Below, in pieces: positions 1 through 9,900 of a stretch of 44,784 bases of DNA. The notes beneath the pieces were generated by a model, which saw nothing but the letters and a program-made list of their open reading frames with translations, was not told the origin of the DNA and made no database searches. The DNA is from Flavobacterium sp. LC2016-13. GTDB taxonomy: Bacteria > Bacteroidota > Bacteroidia > Flavobacteriales > Flavobacteriaceae. Location of the stretch: assembly GCF_009707955.1 (NCBI RefSeq), contig NZ_WMDQ01000022.1:1-44784 (forward strand), given 5' to 3'. The position numbers were made by a program, and so were the translations under genes. Numbering within the stretch: position 1 is the stretch's first letter; each line of letters starts with the position of its first letter.

Positions 1-67
1 AATTTATTTTCATTTTGATTTATTTGCCTGTCAGTATTTAAAAGAACGTCTGTCGCTGTTGCGGGTG

Positions 68-97
68 CAAAAGTAGCACCTTTATTTACATTTACAA
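68..97 (-). promoter_or_regulatory. Leftward Bacteroidota-type promoter for an off-window gene
   Basis: Read on the minus strand, TACTTTTG (68-75) fits the Bacteroidota -7 consensus TAnnTTTG. A TTG (95-97) lies 19 nt upstream of it, in the place of the -33 element. The promoter points left, so it should drive a gene that begins beyond base 1. Assignment is by motif and spacing only. Confidence 0.6.
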
Positions 98-471
98 CAC
101 TTTTTATTATATAATTTCAATGTTTTTCTTAACTCGCTGGAAGTGTGTTTTTTATAACACAAAGTTTTTTTGGCGGTTTCTGCTTTTACTGTGTTCTTAC
201 TATCTTTTGCCGGTTTTTGGCGGTTTTGCCACTAAGGCACAAAGACACGAATTTTTGTTTTTGGGATGTTTTCTTCTCCTTTATACCTGATCTTCTTTTG
301 GAAAACCTCTGCCCTAGCCCCGATAGCAGTGGAAATCCTTTTGCTTTTTTTTCAAAAGCAAAAGATTGCAGCGGATAGCGGGAAATAGCTCCTCATTAAT
401 TCTAATTACAAAAAAGCTTCTACTAAAGGAATACTATATAGTTTTACTCTTATATATAGGTAACAAAAACA
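98..471. other. Intergenic stretch with no convincing gene
   Basis: I see no supported gene here. A 77-codon open frame at 145-378 is rich in Phe and Cys, has no family signature and has an atypical composition, so I treat it as chance. The text around 225-260 (ccactaaggcacaaagacac) resembles a short dispersed sequence common in Flavobacterium spacers. A related sequence occurs at 25561-25659. Confidence 0.5.
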
Positions 472-500
472 AACCCGACAAGTTTTAAACCTGTCGGGTT
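472..500 (-). terminator. Hairpin terminator of the DUF4294 gene
   Basis: AACCCGACA (472-480) pairs with TGTCGGGTT (492-500). On the minus strand the stem is followed by a T-rich run (TTTGTTTTTG). It sits 36 nt past the stop codon of the leftward DUF4294 gene. Confidence 0.65.
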
Positions 501-535
501 GGAGAATGAAATTGTACTCTTATATATAAGGAGTG

Positions 536-1216
536 TTATTTTTTGTTTATCGTTTTGGCTTTATCTTCCCAATGATTCATCAAATCATTATAATCTACGG
601 GCTTTGCTGGTCTTTGATTTAATAATCTGCCTGATTCGAATGCGCGAACGAGAATGGTTTCTATCAAATAGTCTTCATTCACTTCATACGGTTTGTATTC
701 TGTTTTTAGACTTATGTCGAATAAATTAGCGGTTGTATTAGATACAAAGGCTTTTAAACCACTTTTTAGGGTTCTAATTAATTCATATGTTGTAATTCCG
801 GTTTGACGATGAACTAGTTTTACAAGAATCTGACCTTGTTTGCGGGAGAGTTTCTTTAATCTGTCCTCAAATTCATTATTAAGGTAGTCTTCGACAATTT
901 TAAAATACTTCTTTTTTTCACGATTGGTTTTCAATCGTGCCATTCCTTGATTTAAAGCTGTTAATCTATCTGACGCTAATTTTGCGTATGGATACACTTT
1001 ATAAACTCGATTTTGAAGAATCAGAAATTGCTTTTGTGCTTCGGGGTCAAGTTTTTCTTTCGATATGATAATTTCGGGTAATTCGATTGTATCATTTAAG
1101 ATCGAATCCTGTTCGGTAAGGATATAGCCCATTTGTTGGTTTTCTTTAGGGGTAACCTGAGCGTGACTTGTAAAAGAAATCAATATAAAGAATAAAATAA
1201 TGTAGGTAAATCTCAT
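536..1216 (-). CDS. DUF4294 family exported protein
   Basis: This 226-residue protein matches the DUF4294 family of Bacteroidota, whose function is unknown. It begins with a Sec-type signal peptide (MRFTYIILFFILISFTSHAQ, cleavage likely near residue 19). The conserved region follows, with the segment VYPYAKLASDRL and a basic helical stretch (KTNREKKKYFKIVEDYL). An upstream in-frame start would add 23 residues before the signal peptide. I prefer the ATG at 1216 because it places the hydrophobic signal at the N-terminus. The gene is divergent from the M42 peptidase gene across an 80-nt spacer. Mature protein is probably periplasmic. Confidence 0.75.
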   Translation of the reverse strand: MRFTYIILFFILISFTSHAQVTPKENQQMGYILTEQDSILNDTIELPEIIISKEKLDPEAQKQFLILQNRVYKVYPYAKLASDRLTALNQGMARLKTNREKKKYFKIVEDYLNNEFEDRLKKLSRKQGQILVKLVHRQTGITTYELIRTLKSGLKAFVSNTTANLFDISLKTEYKPYEVNEDYLIETILVRAFESGRLLNQRPAKPVDYNDLMNHWEDKAKTINKK

Positions 1217-1297
1217 GGAGTCATAATTTAAATGTAAAATTATATATTTATATACAACTCTAATACCAAATTTATAAATTAGCACAAAAATATTTTT

Positions 1298-2386
1298 ATG
1301 AGCACGAAATCTATCTTAAAAGATACTTCTATCGCTTTCTTAGAAAGCTACCTTAATAACGCCTCGCCTACTGGCTACGAAAGTGAAGGGCAAAAACTTT
1401 GGATGAATTACTTAACTCCTTATGTAGATACTTTTATTACCGATACTTATGGAACTGCTGTTGGAATTATTAATCCGGACGCACCTTTTAAAGTAGTTAT
1501 AGAAGGTCATGCCGATGAAATTTCATGGTATGTAAACTATATTACCGATGATGGTTTATTGTATGTGATAAGAAATGGTGGTTCTGATCATCAGATTGCT
1601 CCATCGAAAAGGGTTAATATCCATACAAAAAAAGGTATTGTAAAAGGTGTTTTTGGATGGCCTGCAATTCATACTCGTTTGCGTGATAAGGAAGAAATTC
1701 CAAAATTAAGCAATATCTTTATTGATTTAGGATGCGAAACTAAAGAACAAGTTTTAGAAATGGGTGTTCATGTTGGTTGTGTAATTACATATCCTGACGA
1801 ATTTATGATTCTGAACGAAAATAAATTTGTTTGCCGCGCTATCGATAACAGAATGGGTGGATTTATGATTGCTGAAGTTGCTCGTTTATTACATGAAAAT
1901 AAAAAAACGCTTCCTTTTGGGTTGTACATCGTAAATTCTGTTCAGGAAGAAATTGGTTTGCGTGGTGCTGAAATGATTGCTCAAACGATTAAACCAAATG
2001 TTGCAATCGTAACTGACGTTTGTCACGACACAACTACGCCTATGATTGACAAAAAAGTTGAGGGCGATCTTAAAATGGGTAAAGGCCCTGTTATTGCTTA
2101 TGCGCCGGCGGTTCAGAATAAACTACGTGATTTAATTGTTGATACTGCAGAAGAAAACCAAATTCCGTTTCAGCGTCATGCTACTTCACGCGCAACGGGA
2201 ACAGATACTGATGCTTTTGCTTACAGCAATGGTGGCGTAGCGTCTGCATTAATCTCTTTACCTTTACGCTATATGCATACAACTGTAGAAATGGTGCATA
2301 GAGAAGATGTTGAAAATGTGATTCAGTTGATTTATGAATCATTATTAAAAATTGAAAACAATGAAACTTTCTCTTATTTTAAATAA
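1298..2386 (+). CDS. M42 family metallopeptidase (glutamyl aminopeptidase/endoglucanase-like)
   Basis: This 362-residue protein is a full-length M42 aminopeptidase, a cytoplasmic di-metal enzyme that removes N-terminal residues from peptides. The expected metal ligands and catalytic residues are visible: GHADE (H71, D73), AIDNRMGG (D183, a bridging ligand), QEEIG (E217/E218), TDVCHD (D240) and YMHTTVE (H327). There is no signal peptide. It is divergent from the DUF4294 gene and is followed by a strong hairpin at 2406-2435, so it is probably monocistronic. Substrate preference cannot be read from sequence. Confidence 0.9.
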   Translation: MSTKSILKDTSIAFLESYLNNASPTGYESEGQKLWMNYLTPYVDTFITDTYGTAVGIINPDAPFKVVIEGHADEISWYVNYITDDGLLYVIRNGGSDHQIAPSKRVNIHTKKGIVKGVFGWPAIHTRLRDKEEIPKLSNIFIDLGCETKEQVLEMGVHVGCVITYPDEFMILNENKFVCRAIDNRMGGFMIAEVARLLHENKKTLPFGLYIVNSVQEEIGLRGAEMIAQTIKPNVAIVTDVCHDTTTPMIDKKVEGDLKMGKGPVIAYAPAVQNKLRDLIVDTAEENQIPFQRHATSRATGTDTDAFAYSNGGVASALISLPLRYMHTTVEMVHREDVENVIQLIYESLLKIENNETFSYFK

Positions 2387-2405
2387 GAAAAAATATAAAA
2401 CGTTG

Positions 2406-2435
2406 AATCGGTTATTGAAGTGTCAATAACCGATT
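2406..2435 (+). terminator. Perfect 13-bp hairpin between the M42 peptidase and the two-component genes
   Basis: AATCGGTTATTGA (2406-2418) pairs perfectly with TCAATAACCGATT (2423-2435) around an AGTG loop. It starts 20 nt after the peptidase stop and ends 18 nt before the response-regulator start. The T tract after it is only TTTG, so termination may be weak. It could instead shape the 5' leader of the regulator mRNA. Confidence 0.55.
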
Positions 2436-2453
2436 TGACAAATAAAATATAAT

Positions 2454-3134
2454 ATGAAAATTTTACTGCTCGAAGATGATTTTACTTTATCTAAAGAAGT
2501 CTCTGCATTCTTTACTTCGAAAGAATTCGAGTGTATTCCTTATTATGATGGCTCTTTATTATTGAAAAAATATTTTCCTTACGAATATGATTTAATAATT
2601 CTTGATATTAATGTTCCTGGAATAAATGGAATTGACGTTTGCAAAGGTATTCGGGAAGTTGATAAAAAAACACCAATTATTATGCTTACGGCTTTCAGTG
2701 AAATTGAAGATAAATTAGCTTCTTTTGACAATGGTGCTGATGATTATTTGGTTAAGCCTTTTCATTTTGAGGAATTGTTTGCTCGAATTTCATCACTTTT
2801 AAGACGAAAAGATATTCCGCAGCAAGTCGAGAAAAAAATAGTAATTGATGATTTGGAAATTTTTGAAGAGGAAATGAAAGTATATCGTTCTGGCGAAGAA
2901 ATCAAACTTACTCCCAAAGAGTTTAAATTAATTTTGATTTTGGCCCATGCCAAAGGCAAAGTATTATCAAAACAATTTATTGCTGAAAAACTTTGGGATT
3001 ACCATATTGAAACTAACCAGAATACTATTGAAGTTTACATTAATTTTTTGAGAAAGAAAATAGATAAGGATCATGAAACAAAACTTATTCGGACCAAAAT
3101 TGGCTACGGATATTATTTAAGCGATCAGGAATGA
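2454..3134 (+). CDS. Response regulator, OmpR/PhoB family
   Basis: This 226-residue protein has a receiver domain (about 1-120) and a winged-helix DNA-binding domain (about 128-225). In the receiver, acidic D8/D9, phospho-acceptor D51 (LIILDINVPG), T79 and K101 (KPF) are in place. The output domain includes the segment LTPKEFKLILIL and ends with RTKIGYGYYL, both typical of OmpR-type regulators. Its stop overlaps the kinase start by 4 nt (ATGA at 3131-3134), so the two are translated together. The neighbouring metal-efflux operon is its probable target, supported by phased direct repeats at 4500-4538. It should act as a cytoplasmic transcription factor activated by phosphorylation. Confidence 0.92.
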   Translation: MKILLLEDDFTLSKEVSAFFTSKEFECIPYYDGSLLLKKYFPYEYDLIILDINVPGINGIDVCKGIREVDKKTPIIMLTAFSEIEDKLASFDNGADDYLVKPFHFEELFARISSLLRRKDIPQQVEKKIVIDDLEIFEEEMKVYRSGEEIKLTPKEFKLILILAHAKGKVLSKQFIAEKLWDYHIETNQNTIEVYINFLRKKIDKDHETKLIRTKIGYGYYLSDQE

Positions 3135-4492
3135 CATTAAAAAACAGGATATCACTTTTAGTAAGTTTATTGTTTACAATCCTTTTTGGATTGGCTTCTA
3201 CATTGATATTCATTTTATATTCAAATTTCAGAAAAGAAGAATTTCGTGATCGGTTAGAAATAAAAGCACTTTCTAATATTAAGCTTTTAGTAAATGTTAA
3301 GCAAGTTGATAATCAGCTTTTGAAAATTATAGATCAAAACTCGATTAATAAATTGTATGACGAAAAAACTTTAGTATTCGATTCTCATTACAGACTTATA
3401 TATAGTAGTATTGATGATGCAAAAATAAATTGGTCGATTGATGATTTAAAATATCTGAAAAAGAACAAAACTTTTTTTAAGCAACAGGGCGATTATGAGG
3501 TTTATGGCGTTTTTTATGATACCAAAGACAGGGACTTTTATGCTCTAATATCTGCTACTGATGATTATGGTAAACGTAAATTACTTTTTTTACGCTATAC
3601 CTTAATTATATCTTATATCTTTTTTACTTGCGTTTGCTGGGTAGTAACTTCAATAACGGTCAAAAAGTTAATGAGTCCTTTAAGTTCTTTTCATCAAAAA
3701 ATAAAAAAAATTAACGAAAATAATCTTGATACTCGTGTAGAATCAAAAAGCAATAATAATGAAATTGATTTAATTGCAAATGAATTTAATTTCATGATGG
3801 ACCGGATTGAGATTTCTTATCAGAAGCAAAAAGAATTTACCGCACATGCCTCACACGAGCTTAGAACTCCTCTATCGAGAATCACATCACAAATAGAAAA
3901 TACTATTGCAGATCCTACAACATCTATAAAAGGCAAAACCTTTTTGAATACTATTTTAACAGATGTGAACCAGTTGACTGAATTAATTAATTCATTATTG
4001 ATTTTATCCAAAATAGATAACAAAAAACATGAAAATACGGAAGTTCAGCGTATGGATGAAATTTTATTTTCGGCCATTGAGAACTTAAATAAAAGTTTTC
4101 CTGACTTTGTTATTCTTTTTGAAATGGAAGAAAGCGATAATTTAGATACTGCTTTAGAAATTAAGGGAAATAAAAACTTATTAGAAATTGCCTTGAGCAA
4201 TGTTCTAAAAAATGCTTGTGTCTACTCTGATAATAAACAAGCCATTGTAAAAATTAGTACTGATAATAATACTCTTCTTATTTCTATTTTGAATACGGGA
4301 AATACATTAACCGAAAGTGAACAGAAAAATCTTTTCCAGCCTTTTATGCGTGGTGAAAATTCAAAGGGAACATCTGGTTTTGGACTTGGTTTACGTATTG
4401 TTCAGCGTATCCTTAATCTACACAATTCATCTATAACTTACAGTGTACCAAATATTAACACGAATTTATTTCAATTAATTTTTCATTTATAA
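3131..4492 (+). CDS. Membrane sensor histidine kinase
   Basis: This 453-residue kinase has two membrane helices (about 7-32 and 152-176) flanking a periplasmic sensor of roughly 120 residues. A HAMP region follows (about 176-229). The dimerisation/phospho-acceptor box FTAHASHELRTPLSR has H242. The ATPase domain has an N-box (LSNVLKNA, N357/N361), a G1-type NTG (388-390) and a G2-type GFGLGL (417-421). This arrangement fits CusS/CzcS-type kinases, which sense periplasmic metal. No clear His/Met/Cys metal cluster is obvious in the sensor, so the signal is inferred only from the adjacent RND efflux genes. It pairs with the overlapping regulator gene. Confidence 0.9.
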   Translation: MTLKNRISLLVSLLFTILFGLASTLIFILYSNFRKEEFRDRLEIKALSNIKLLVNVKQVDNQLLKIIDQNSINKLYDEKTLVFDSHYRLIYSSIDDAKINWSIDDLKYLKKNKTFFKQQGDYEVYGVFYDTKDRDFYALISATDDYGKRKLLFLRYTLIISYIFFTCVCWVVTSITVKKLMSPLSSFHQKIKKINENNLDTRVESKSNNNEIDLIANEFNFMMDRIEISYQKQKEFTAHASHELRTPLSRITSQIENTIADPTTSIKGKTFLNTILTDVNQLTELINSLLILSKIDNKKHENTEVQRMDEILFSAIENLNKSFPDFVILFEMEESDNLDTALEIKGNKNLLEIALSNVLKNACVYSDNKQAIVKISTDNNTLLISILNTGNTLTESEQKNLFQPFMRGENSKGTSGFGLGLRIVQRILNLHNSSITYSVPNINTNLFQLIFHL

Positions 4493-4499
4493 TTTATTT

Positions 4500-4538
4500 T
4501 AAGGTATTTTTAAGGTAGATTTTAAGGTGTCTTAAAGT
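4500..4538 (+). promoter_or_regulatory. Four phased TAAGGT direct repeats: likely response-regulator operator of the efflux operon
   Basis: TAAGGT occurs at 4500, 4511 and 4523, and TAAAGT at 4533. The spacings are 11, 12 and 10 nt, about one helical turn each. OmpR/PhoB-family regulators are known to bind tandem direct repeats of about this period. The array ends about 10 nt before a near-consensus -7 box (CATATTTG, 4549-4556) and lies about 40 nt before the TolC-family start. This suits activation at the -33 position. The link to the adjacent regulator is inference. Confidence 0.6.
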
Positions 4539-4576
4539 CTACTGATAGCATATTTGTATAAAATAAAATAGGTACA

Positions 4577-5824
4577 ATGAAAAAACTATATGCATTATTA
4601 CTATTTGTATTATTCAATCAGGTAGTATTGGCTCAAAAAACAGTTACCCTCCAAGACTGTGAAAGCCAATTTCTTAAAAACAATCTTTTTTTATTGGCAT
4701 CTCAATATAATATAGATGCTTCAAAAGCACTGACTATGCAGGCTCGCATTTGGGATAACCCATCGATTACGGCTGAACTAAATGCTTATAATCCTGAAAA
4801 AAATCAATATTTTGATATTGGAAAGCAAGGTCAGAAAGCATTTGGGATTGAGCAATTAATTTATTTGGGCGGAAAAAAACGCAACGAAATAAAGCTGGCT
4901 CAAACTAATGAAAAATTAGCGGAGCTTCAATTCAATGATTTATTGAGGACATTAAAATTGCAGTTGCGAAAAAGTTTTTATACGGTTTATTATAACACAA
5001 AAAGTCTTGAAACTACAGATGAACAGCTTTCTCATATTGAAGACTTAATCAACTCCTATTCTATTCAGGCACAAAAAGGAAATGTTCCATTGAAAGATGT
5101 TGTGCGTTTACAATCATTATATCTAAACTTCAAAAATGAACGTATGGAAGTTGTAAATGACAATATTGAAGAACAAGCGAACTTAAAGCTGTTATTGAAT
5201 GCTCCTGAAAATGTTATTCCGGAAGTTTCTAAAGAAGAATTTGATAAATACACCAAAGAAATTCCGTTTGATCTTAAAAGTTTTGAAAGTGATGCTATTG
5301 CCAATCGCCCTGATTATCTAGCCAAGCAAAAAGATATTGAAGCAAATGAACTGAACGTAAAGTGGCAAAAATCACTCTCGATTCCGGACATTACCGTTGG
5401 AGCTTCTTACGATCAACATGGTGGGGCTTTTGATAAACAGACAAACTTAACACTTGGAATTCCTCTACCTCTTTGGAATTCTAATAAAGGAAATATCAAA
5501 TATGCTAAGACAATTTTAGAACAATCAAAAATTGAAAAGCAAAATTTTGATCTTCAATTACAAACAGAAATTACATCTTCATGGAATAAATGGAATGAAT
5601 CCCGCAAAAACTATGTAGTTATAAAACCAACTGTTAATTCTGATTTTGAGGCTGTTTACAACGGAATGTTGACCAACTTTCAAAAACGAAACGTGAGTTT
5701 ATTAGAATTTACTGATTTTATGGAAAGTTATAATCAGGCAGCTGTTCAGGTAAATGAATTAAAAAAGAAAGTAGTCCTTTCTGGTGAAGAATTAAATAGT
5801 ACAATCAACAAAGACTTATTTTAA
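4577..5824 (+). CDS. TolC/CzcC-family outer-membrane efflux protein
   Basis: This 415-residue protein has an N-terminal signal peptide (MKKLYALLLFVLFNQVVLAQ, cleavage near residue 19). Two long alpha-helical, coiled-coil-like repeats of the outer membrane efflux family follow. Length suits CzcC/CusC-type channels. It forms the outer-membrane exit of a tripartite RND pump with the two following genes. The gap to the adaptor gene is 6 nt, so the three form an operon. It has no lipobox, unlike many proteobacterial homologues. Expression probably starts from the promoter that follows the TAAGGT repeats. Confidence 0.88.
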   Translation: MKKLYALLLFVLFNQVVLAQKTVTLQDCESQFLKNNLFLLASQYNIDASKALTMQARIWDNPSITAELNAYNPEKNQYFDIGKQGQKAFGIEQLIYLGGKKRNEIKLAQTNEKLAELQFNDLLRTLKLQLRKSFYTVYYNTKSLETTDEQLSHIEDLINSYSIQAQKGNVPLKDVVRLQSLYLNFKNERMEVVNDNIEEQANLKLLLNAPENVIPEVSKEEFDKYTKEIPFDLKSFESDAIANRPDYLAKQKDIEANELNVKWQKSLSIPDITVGASYDQHGGAFDKQTNLTLGIPLPLWNSNKGNIKYAKTILEQSKIEKQNFDLQLQTEITSSWNKWNESRKNYVVIKPTVNSDFEAVYNGMLTNFQKRNVSLLEFTDFMESYNQAAVQVNELKKKVVLSGEELNSTINKDLF

Positions 5825-5830
5825 AACCTA

Positions 5831-6922
5831 ATGAAGATGAAATATAAACTAATTATAGGAATTGCTCTCGTGAGTTTATCAATCGCAAGCTGCAAAAAAG
5901 AAGTAGATAATCCTGAGACTAATACCTCTTTTGTTTTAAGCGATACAATGCTCAAAACGACTTCTACAGCTATAGCAGAAACACAACCTGTAAAAAACGA
6001 ATTAAGTTTTTACGGAAAAATTACTGCTGACAATAATAAGATGATTGATGTTTACCCGCTTGTTGGAGGAAATGTAGTTAAAGTAAATGTAGAACTTGGA
6101 GATTATGTGAAAAAGGGACAAGTTTTAGCCACAATAAAAAGTACCGATATTGCAGATTTTGAAAAACAATCCATTGATGCTAAAAATGATTTATTGGTTG
6201 CAAAAAACCAATTAAAAGTTGCTCAGGAATTATTTGATGGAAAATTGAACTCTGAAAGTGATGTACTTCAGGCTAAATCAGAAGTAAATAAGGCTCAATC
6301 ACAATTAGGTAAAATTCAGGAAACTTATAAAATCTATAATATTAAAGCGGGTTCTATTTATGAAGTAACAGCCCCAATTAGTGGTTTTATTATTCAAAAG
6401 AGTATTAATCAGGATATGCTTTTAAGAAGTGATCGTTCTGAAAATATTTTTGACATTGCCGAAATCAGTGAAGTTTGGGCATTGGCTAATATTAATGAAA
6501 TTGATATTAATAAAGTAAAATTAGGTATTGATGCTGATGTAACAACGCTTAGTTATCCTGATAAAGTTTTTAAAGGAAAAGTTGATAAAATATTTAATGT
6601 AATTGATCCTGAAACTAAAGCGATGCAGGCTCGTATTAAATTGAAAAACACAGATTATTTGTTGAAACCTGATATGAATGCGAATATAAAATTGTCTTTC
6701 AGCGAAGGTAAGTCTATGATAGCCGTACCTAGTAAAGCAATTGTTTTTGACAAAAGTAAAAACTTTGTAATGGTATTTAAAGATCGTAACAATATTGAAA
6801 CCAGACAAGTTGAAGTATACAGACAAGTTGGTGATGTTACTTATATCTCTAGTGGCTTAAAAGAAAATGAAAAAGTGATAACGAACAATCAGTTATTTAT
6901 TTATCGCGCTTTAAACGAATAA
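5831..6922 (+). CDS. RND efflux periplasmic adaptor (CzcB/CusB-like lipoprotein)
   Basis: This 363-residue membrane-fusion protein joins the inner-membrane pump to the outer-membrane channel. It starts with a lipoprotein signal ending in the lipobox SIASC (C21), so it should be lipid-anchored. A biotinyl-lipoyl-like segment follows (VGGNVVKVNVELGDYVKKGQ, about 75-94). Next come a helical hairpin (about 110-160) and a beta-barrel region. Two start codons lie two codons apart (5831 and 5837), and either leaves the lipobox intact. It is 3 nt from the pump gene. There is no N-terminal His-rich metal-binding extension, so metal specificity is not evident from this subunit. Confidence 0.9.
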   Translation: MKMKYKLIIGIALVSLSIASCKKEVDNPETNTSFVLSDTMLKTTSTAIAETQPVKNELSFYGKITADNNKMIDVYPLVGGNVVKVNVELGDYVKKGQVLATIKSTDIADFEKQSIDAKNDLLVAKNQLKVAQELFDGKLNSESDVLQAKSEVNKAQSQLGKIQETYKIYNIKAGSIYEVTAPISGFIIQKSINQDMLLRSDRSENIFDIAEISEVWALANINEIDINKVKLGIDADVTTLSYPDKVFKGKVDKIFNVIDPETKAMQARIKLKNTDYLLKPDMNANIKLSFSEGKSMIAVPSKAIVFDKSKNFVMVFKDRNNIETRQVEVYRQVGDVTYISSGLKENEKVITNNQLFIYRALNE

Positions 6923-6925
6923 AAC

Positions 6926-9900
6926 ATGAACAAATTCATACGAAATATTATTGCTTTTTCGCTTAAGAATAAAGCATTTACCTTTTTTTGGGTAGGATTA
7001 TTGGCTGTAGCCGGATTTATTTCCTTCAAAAATATGCCTATTGACGCTTTTCCGGATGTAACGAATACACAGATTATTATCATTACGCAATGGAACGGAA
7101 AAAGCGCCGAAGAAGTAGAACGTTTTGTTACTTCTCCTATAGAAATCTCTATGAACTCTGTTCAAAAAAAGACCAGTGTTCGCAGTATTACAATGTTTGG
7201 TTTGTCTGTTATCAAAATTATTTTTGATGATGGTGTCGATGATACTTTTGCGCGTTTACAAGTAAATAATTTACTGAAAAATGTTTCACTTCCAGATGAA
7301 GTAGAACCGGATGTTCAGCCACCTTATGGCCCAACCGGTGAAATTTTCAGATACATTGTAAAAAGCGACAGCAGAGACAGTAGAGAATTATTAACCTATC
7401 AAAACTGGGTTATTGACAAGCAATTGCGTTCTGTTCCTGGTGTTGCAGATTTAAATGTTTTTGGAGGTCAGACTAAAACTTATGAAGTTGGGGTTGATCC
7501 TATTAAATTAGCAAAATACAACATTACTCCTTTGCAGGTTTACAATGCAGTAAATGCAGGAAACTTAAATGTAGGTGGTGATATTATCGAAAAGAATGGA
7601 CAAGCTTTTGTCGTGCGCGGTGTCGGACTATTAAAGTCTATTTCGGATATTGAAAATATTATAGTTGATGATGCGAGTGGGAATCCTATTTTGGTAAAAA
7701 ACCTGGCTTCTGTTTACGAAAGTTCAATGCCCAGAGTTGGACAAACTGGTTTAGGCAAAAATGATGATGCTGTTGAAGGTATTGTGGTTATGCGTAAAGG
7801 TGAAAATCCTCAGGAAACATTGGCTTTGATTAAAGATAAAATAAAAGATCTAAATGAAAATGTTCTTCCTAAAGACATTAAAATAGAAACTTTTTACGAT
7901 CGTGATAATTTGATGAATTTCACGACAGAAACGGTAATGCACAATTTATTTGAAGGTATTATTCTGGTTACCTGTGTTGTATTTCTTTTTATGGCCGATT
8001 GGAGGACTACCTTCACGGTTTCAATTGTTATTCCGTTGTCGTTATTGTTTGCCTTTTTGTGCCTAAAAATGATGGGGATGAGTGCTAACTTGCTGAGTTT
8101 AGGTGCAGTCGATTTCGGAATCATTATTGATGGTGCGGTGGTTATGGTCGAAGGATTATTTGTGGTTTTAGATCACCGCGCACATCAATTAGGAATGACG
8201 GCTTATAACAAAATTGCAAAAGGTAGCTTGATTAAAAAAACCGGAGCTGAAATGGGTAAAGCCATTTTCTTCTCTAAATTAATCATCATTACAGCATTAT
8301 TGCCAATTTTCTCTTTCCAGAAAGTAGAAGGAAAAATGTTCTCTCCCCTAGCCTATACTTTAGGTTTTGCCTTAATGGGAGCATTACTTTTTACGTTGAC
8401 ATTGGTTCCTGTTTTATCTCACATCCTTTTAAATAAAAATGTAAAAGAAAAAAACAATCCATTTGTTAATTTCTGGGATCGAATCGTTAGTAAAAGTTTC
8501 GCATGGACTTTTAAGCATAAAGTAAAAACGCTTATTGCTTCTATAGCAATTTTAGCAACTGTGTTTTTCTCGGCTACATTTTTAGGAACAGAATTTTTAC
8601 CACAATTAAACGAAGGTGCTTTGTGGGTAACTGCAGAATTACCAATGAGTACTTCGTTACCCGAAAGCGTTAAAACTGCAGCAATGATTCGAAAAGATTT
8701 GGAAAGTTTTCCTGAGGTAAAAAATGTTTTATCACAAACCGGAAGAAGTAATGACGGAACAGACCCTAATGGTTTTGGTTTCATACAGCTTCAGGTTGAT
8801 TTAAAACCAAAATCAGACTGGACAAGAAAAATCACAATGGATGATCTGATAAATGAAATGGATGAAAAATTAAAAGTTCATCAGGGAATTACCTATAATT
8901 ATTCGCAACCTGTTATTGATAACGTTGCCGAGTCTGTAGCTGGTTTCAAAGCATCGAATGCAGTAAAAATATATGGTGATGATCTTGATAAACTTGATGA
9001 ATTGTCTAATGAAGTTTTAAATCAAATTAAAGATATTCCTGGCATAAAAGATGTTGGGATTCTTAGAAACGTTGGTCAACCGGAAATTAGTGTCATTCTT
9101 GATCGCGATAAAATGGCAGCTTACGGAGTTACTTTAAGTGATGCACAAGCGGTTTTAGAATTAGCTTTTGGAGGAAAAACAGCTACTGAGAAATATGAGG
9201 ATGAGAAAAAATTTGATGTCAGAGTTCGTTTTTCAAAAGAGTATCGTAAAGATGAAAATGATATTAGTGAACTTAAAGTTCCAACGATTAGCGGAATAAA
9301 AATTCCTTTGAAAGAAATATGTGAATTAAAAACGATTACCGGACCAGCTTTTATTTACAGGGATAATACGAAACGTTTTATTGGAGTTAAATTCTCTGTT
9401 CGTGATCGAGATTTAGGAAGTACAATTGCTGAAGCACAAGCTAAAGTTGCTAAAATGAAACTTCCAAATGGTTATACTGTAGGCTGGACAGGTGAATTTG
9501 AAAATCAAGTTCGTGCCAGCGCTCGTTTAGCTCAGGTGGTTCCTATCAGTTTAATCGGGATTTTTGTATTGCTGTTTATTCTTTTCGGAAACATAAAAGA
9601 TTCATTACTTGTTTTAGCTAACGTTCCTTTTGCTATTATTGGTGGAATTATTGCCTTACATATTACAGGAATGAATTTTGGGATCTCGGCTGGAGTTGGT
9701 TTTATTGCTTTACTTGGAATCTGTATTCAAAATGGTGTGATTTTAATTTCTGAATTTCATCATAATATAAAATCGAAGTTAAGTCTTGAAGATTCGATTT
9801 TCATTGGGGTAAAAGCCAGAACGAGAGCAGTTGTCATGACAGCATTAATGGCGTCGATAGGTTTAATGCCTGCGGCTATTTCAACCGGAATTGGTTCTGA

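Noticed and set aside
145..378. 77-codon open frame on the plus strand
   Set aside because: Its composition is unlike a protein (runs of Phe and Cys), no family is recognisable, and it lies in spacer-like DNA with dispersed-repeat text.
8419..8784. 121-codon open frame opposite the metal pump gene
   Set aside because: It lies wholly within the strongly supported pump gene on the other strand, and its translation shows no domain.
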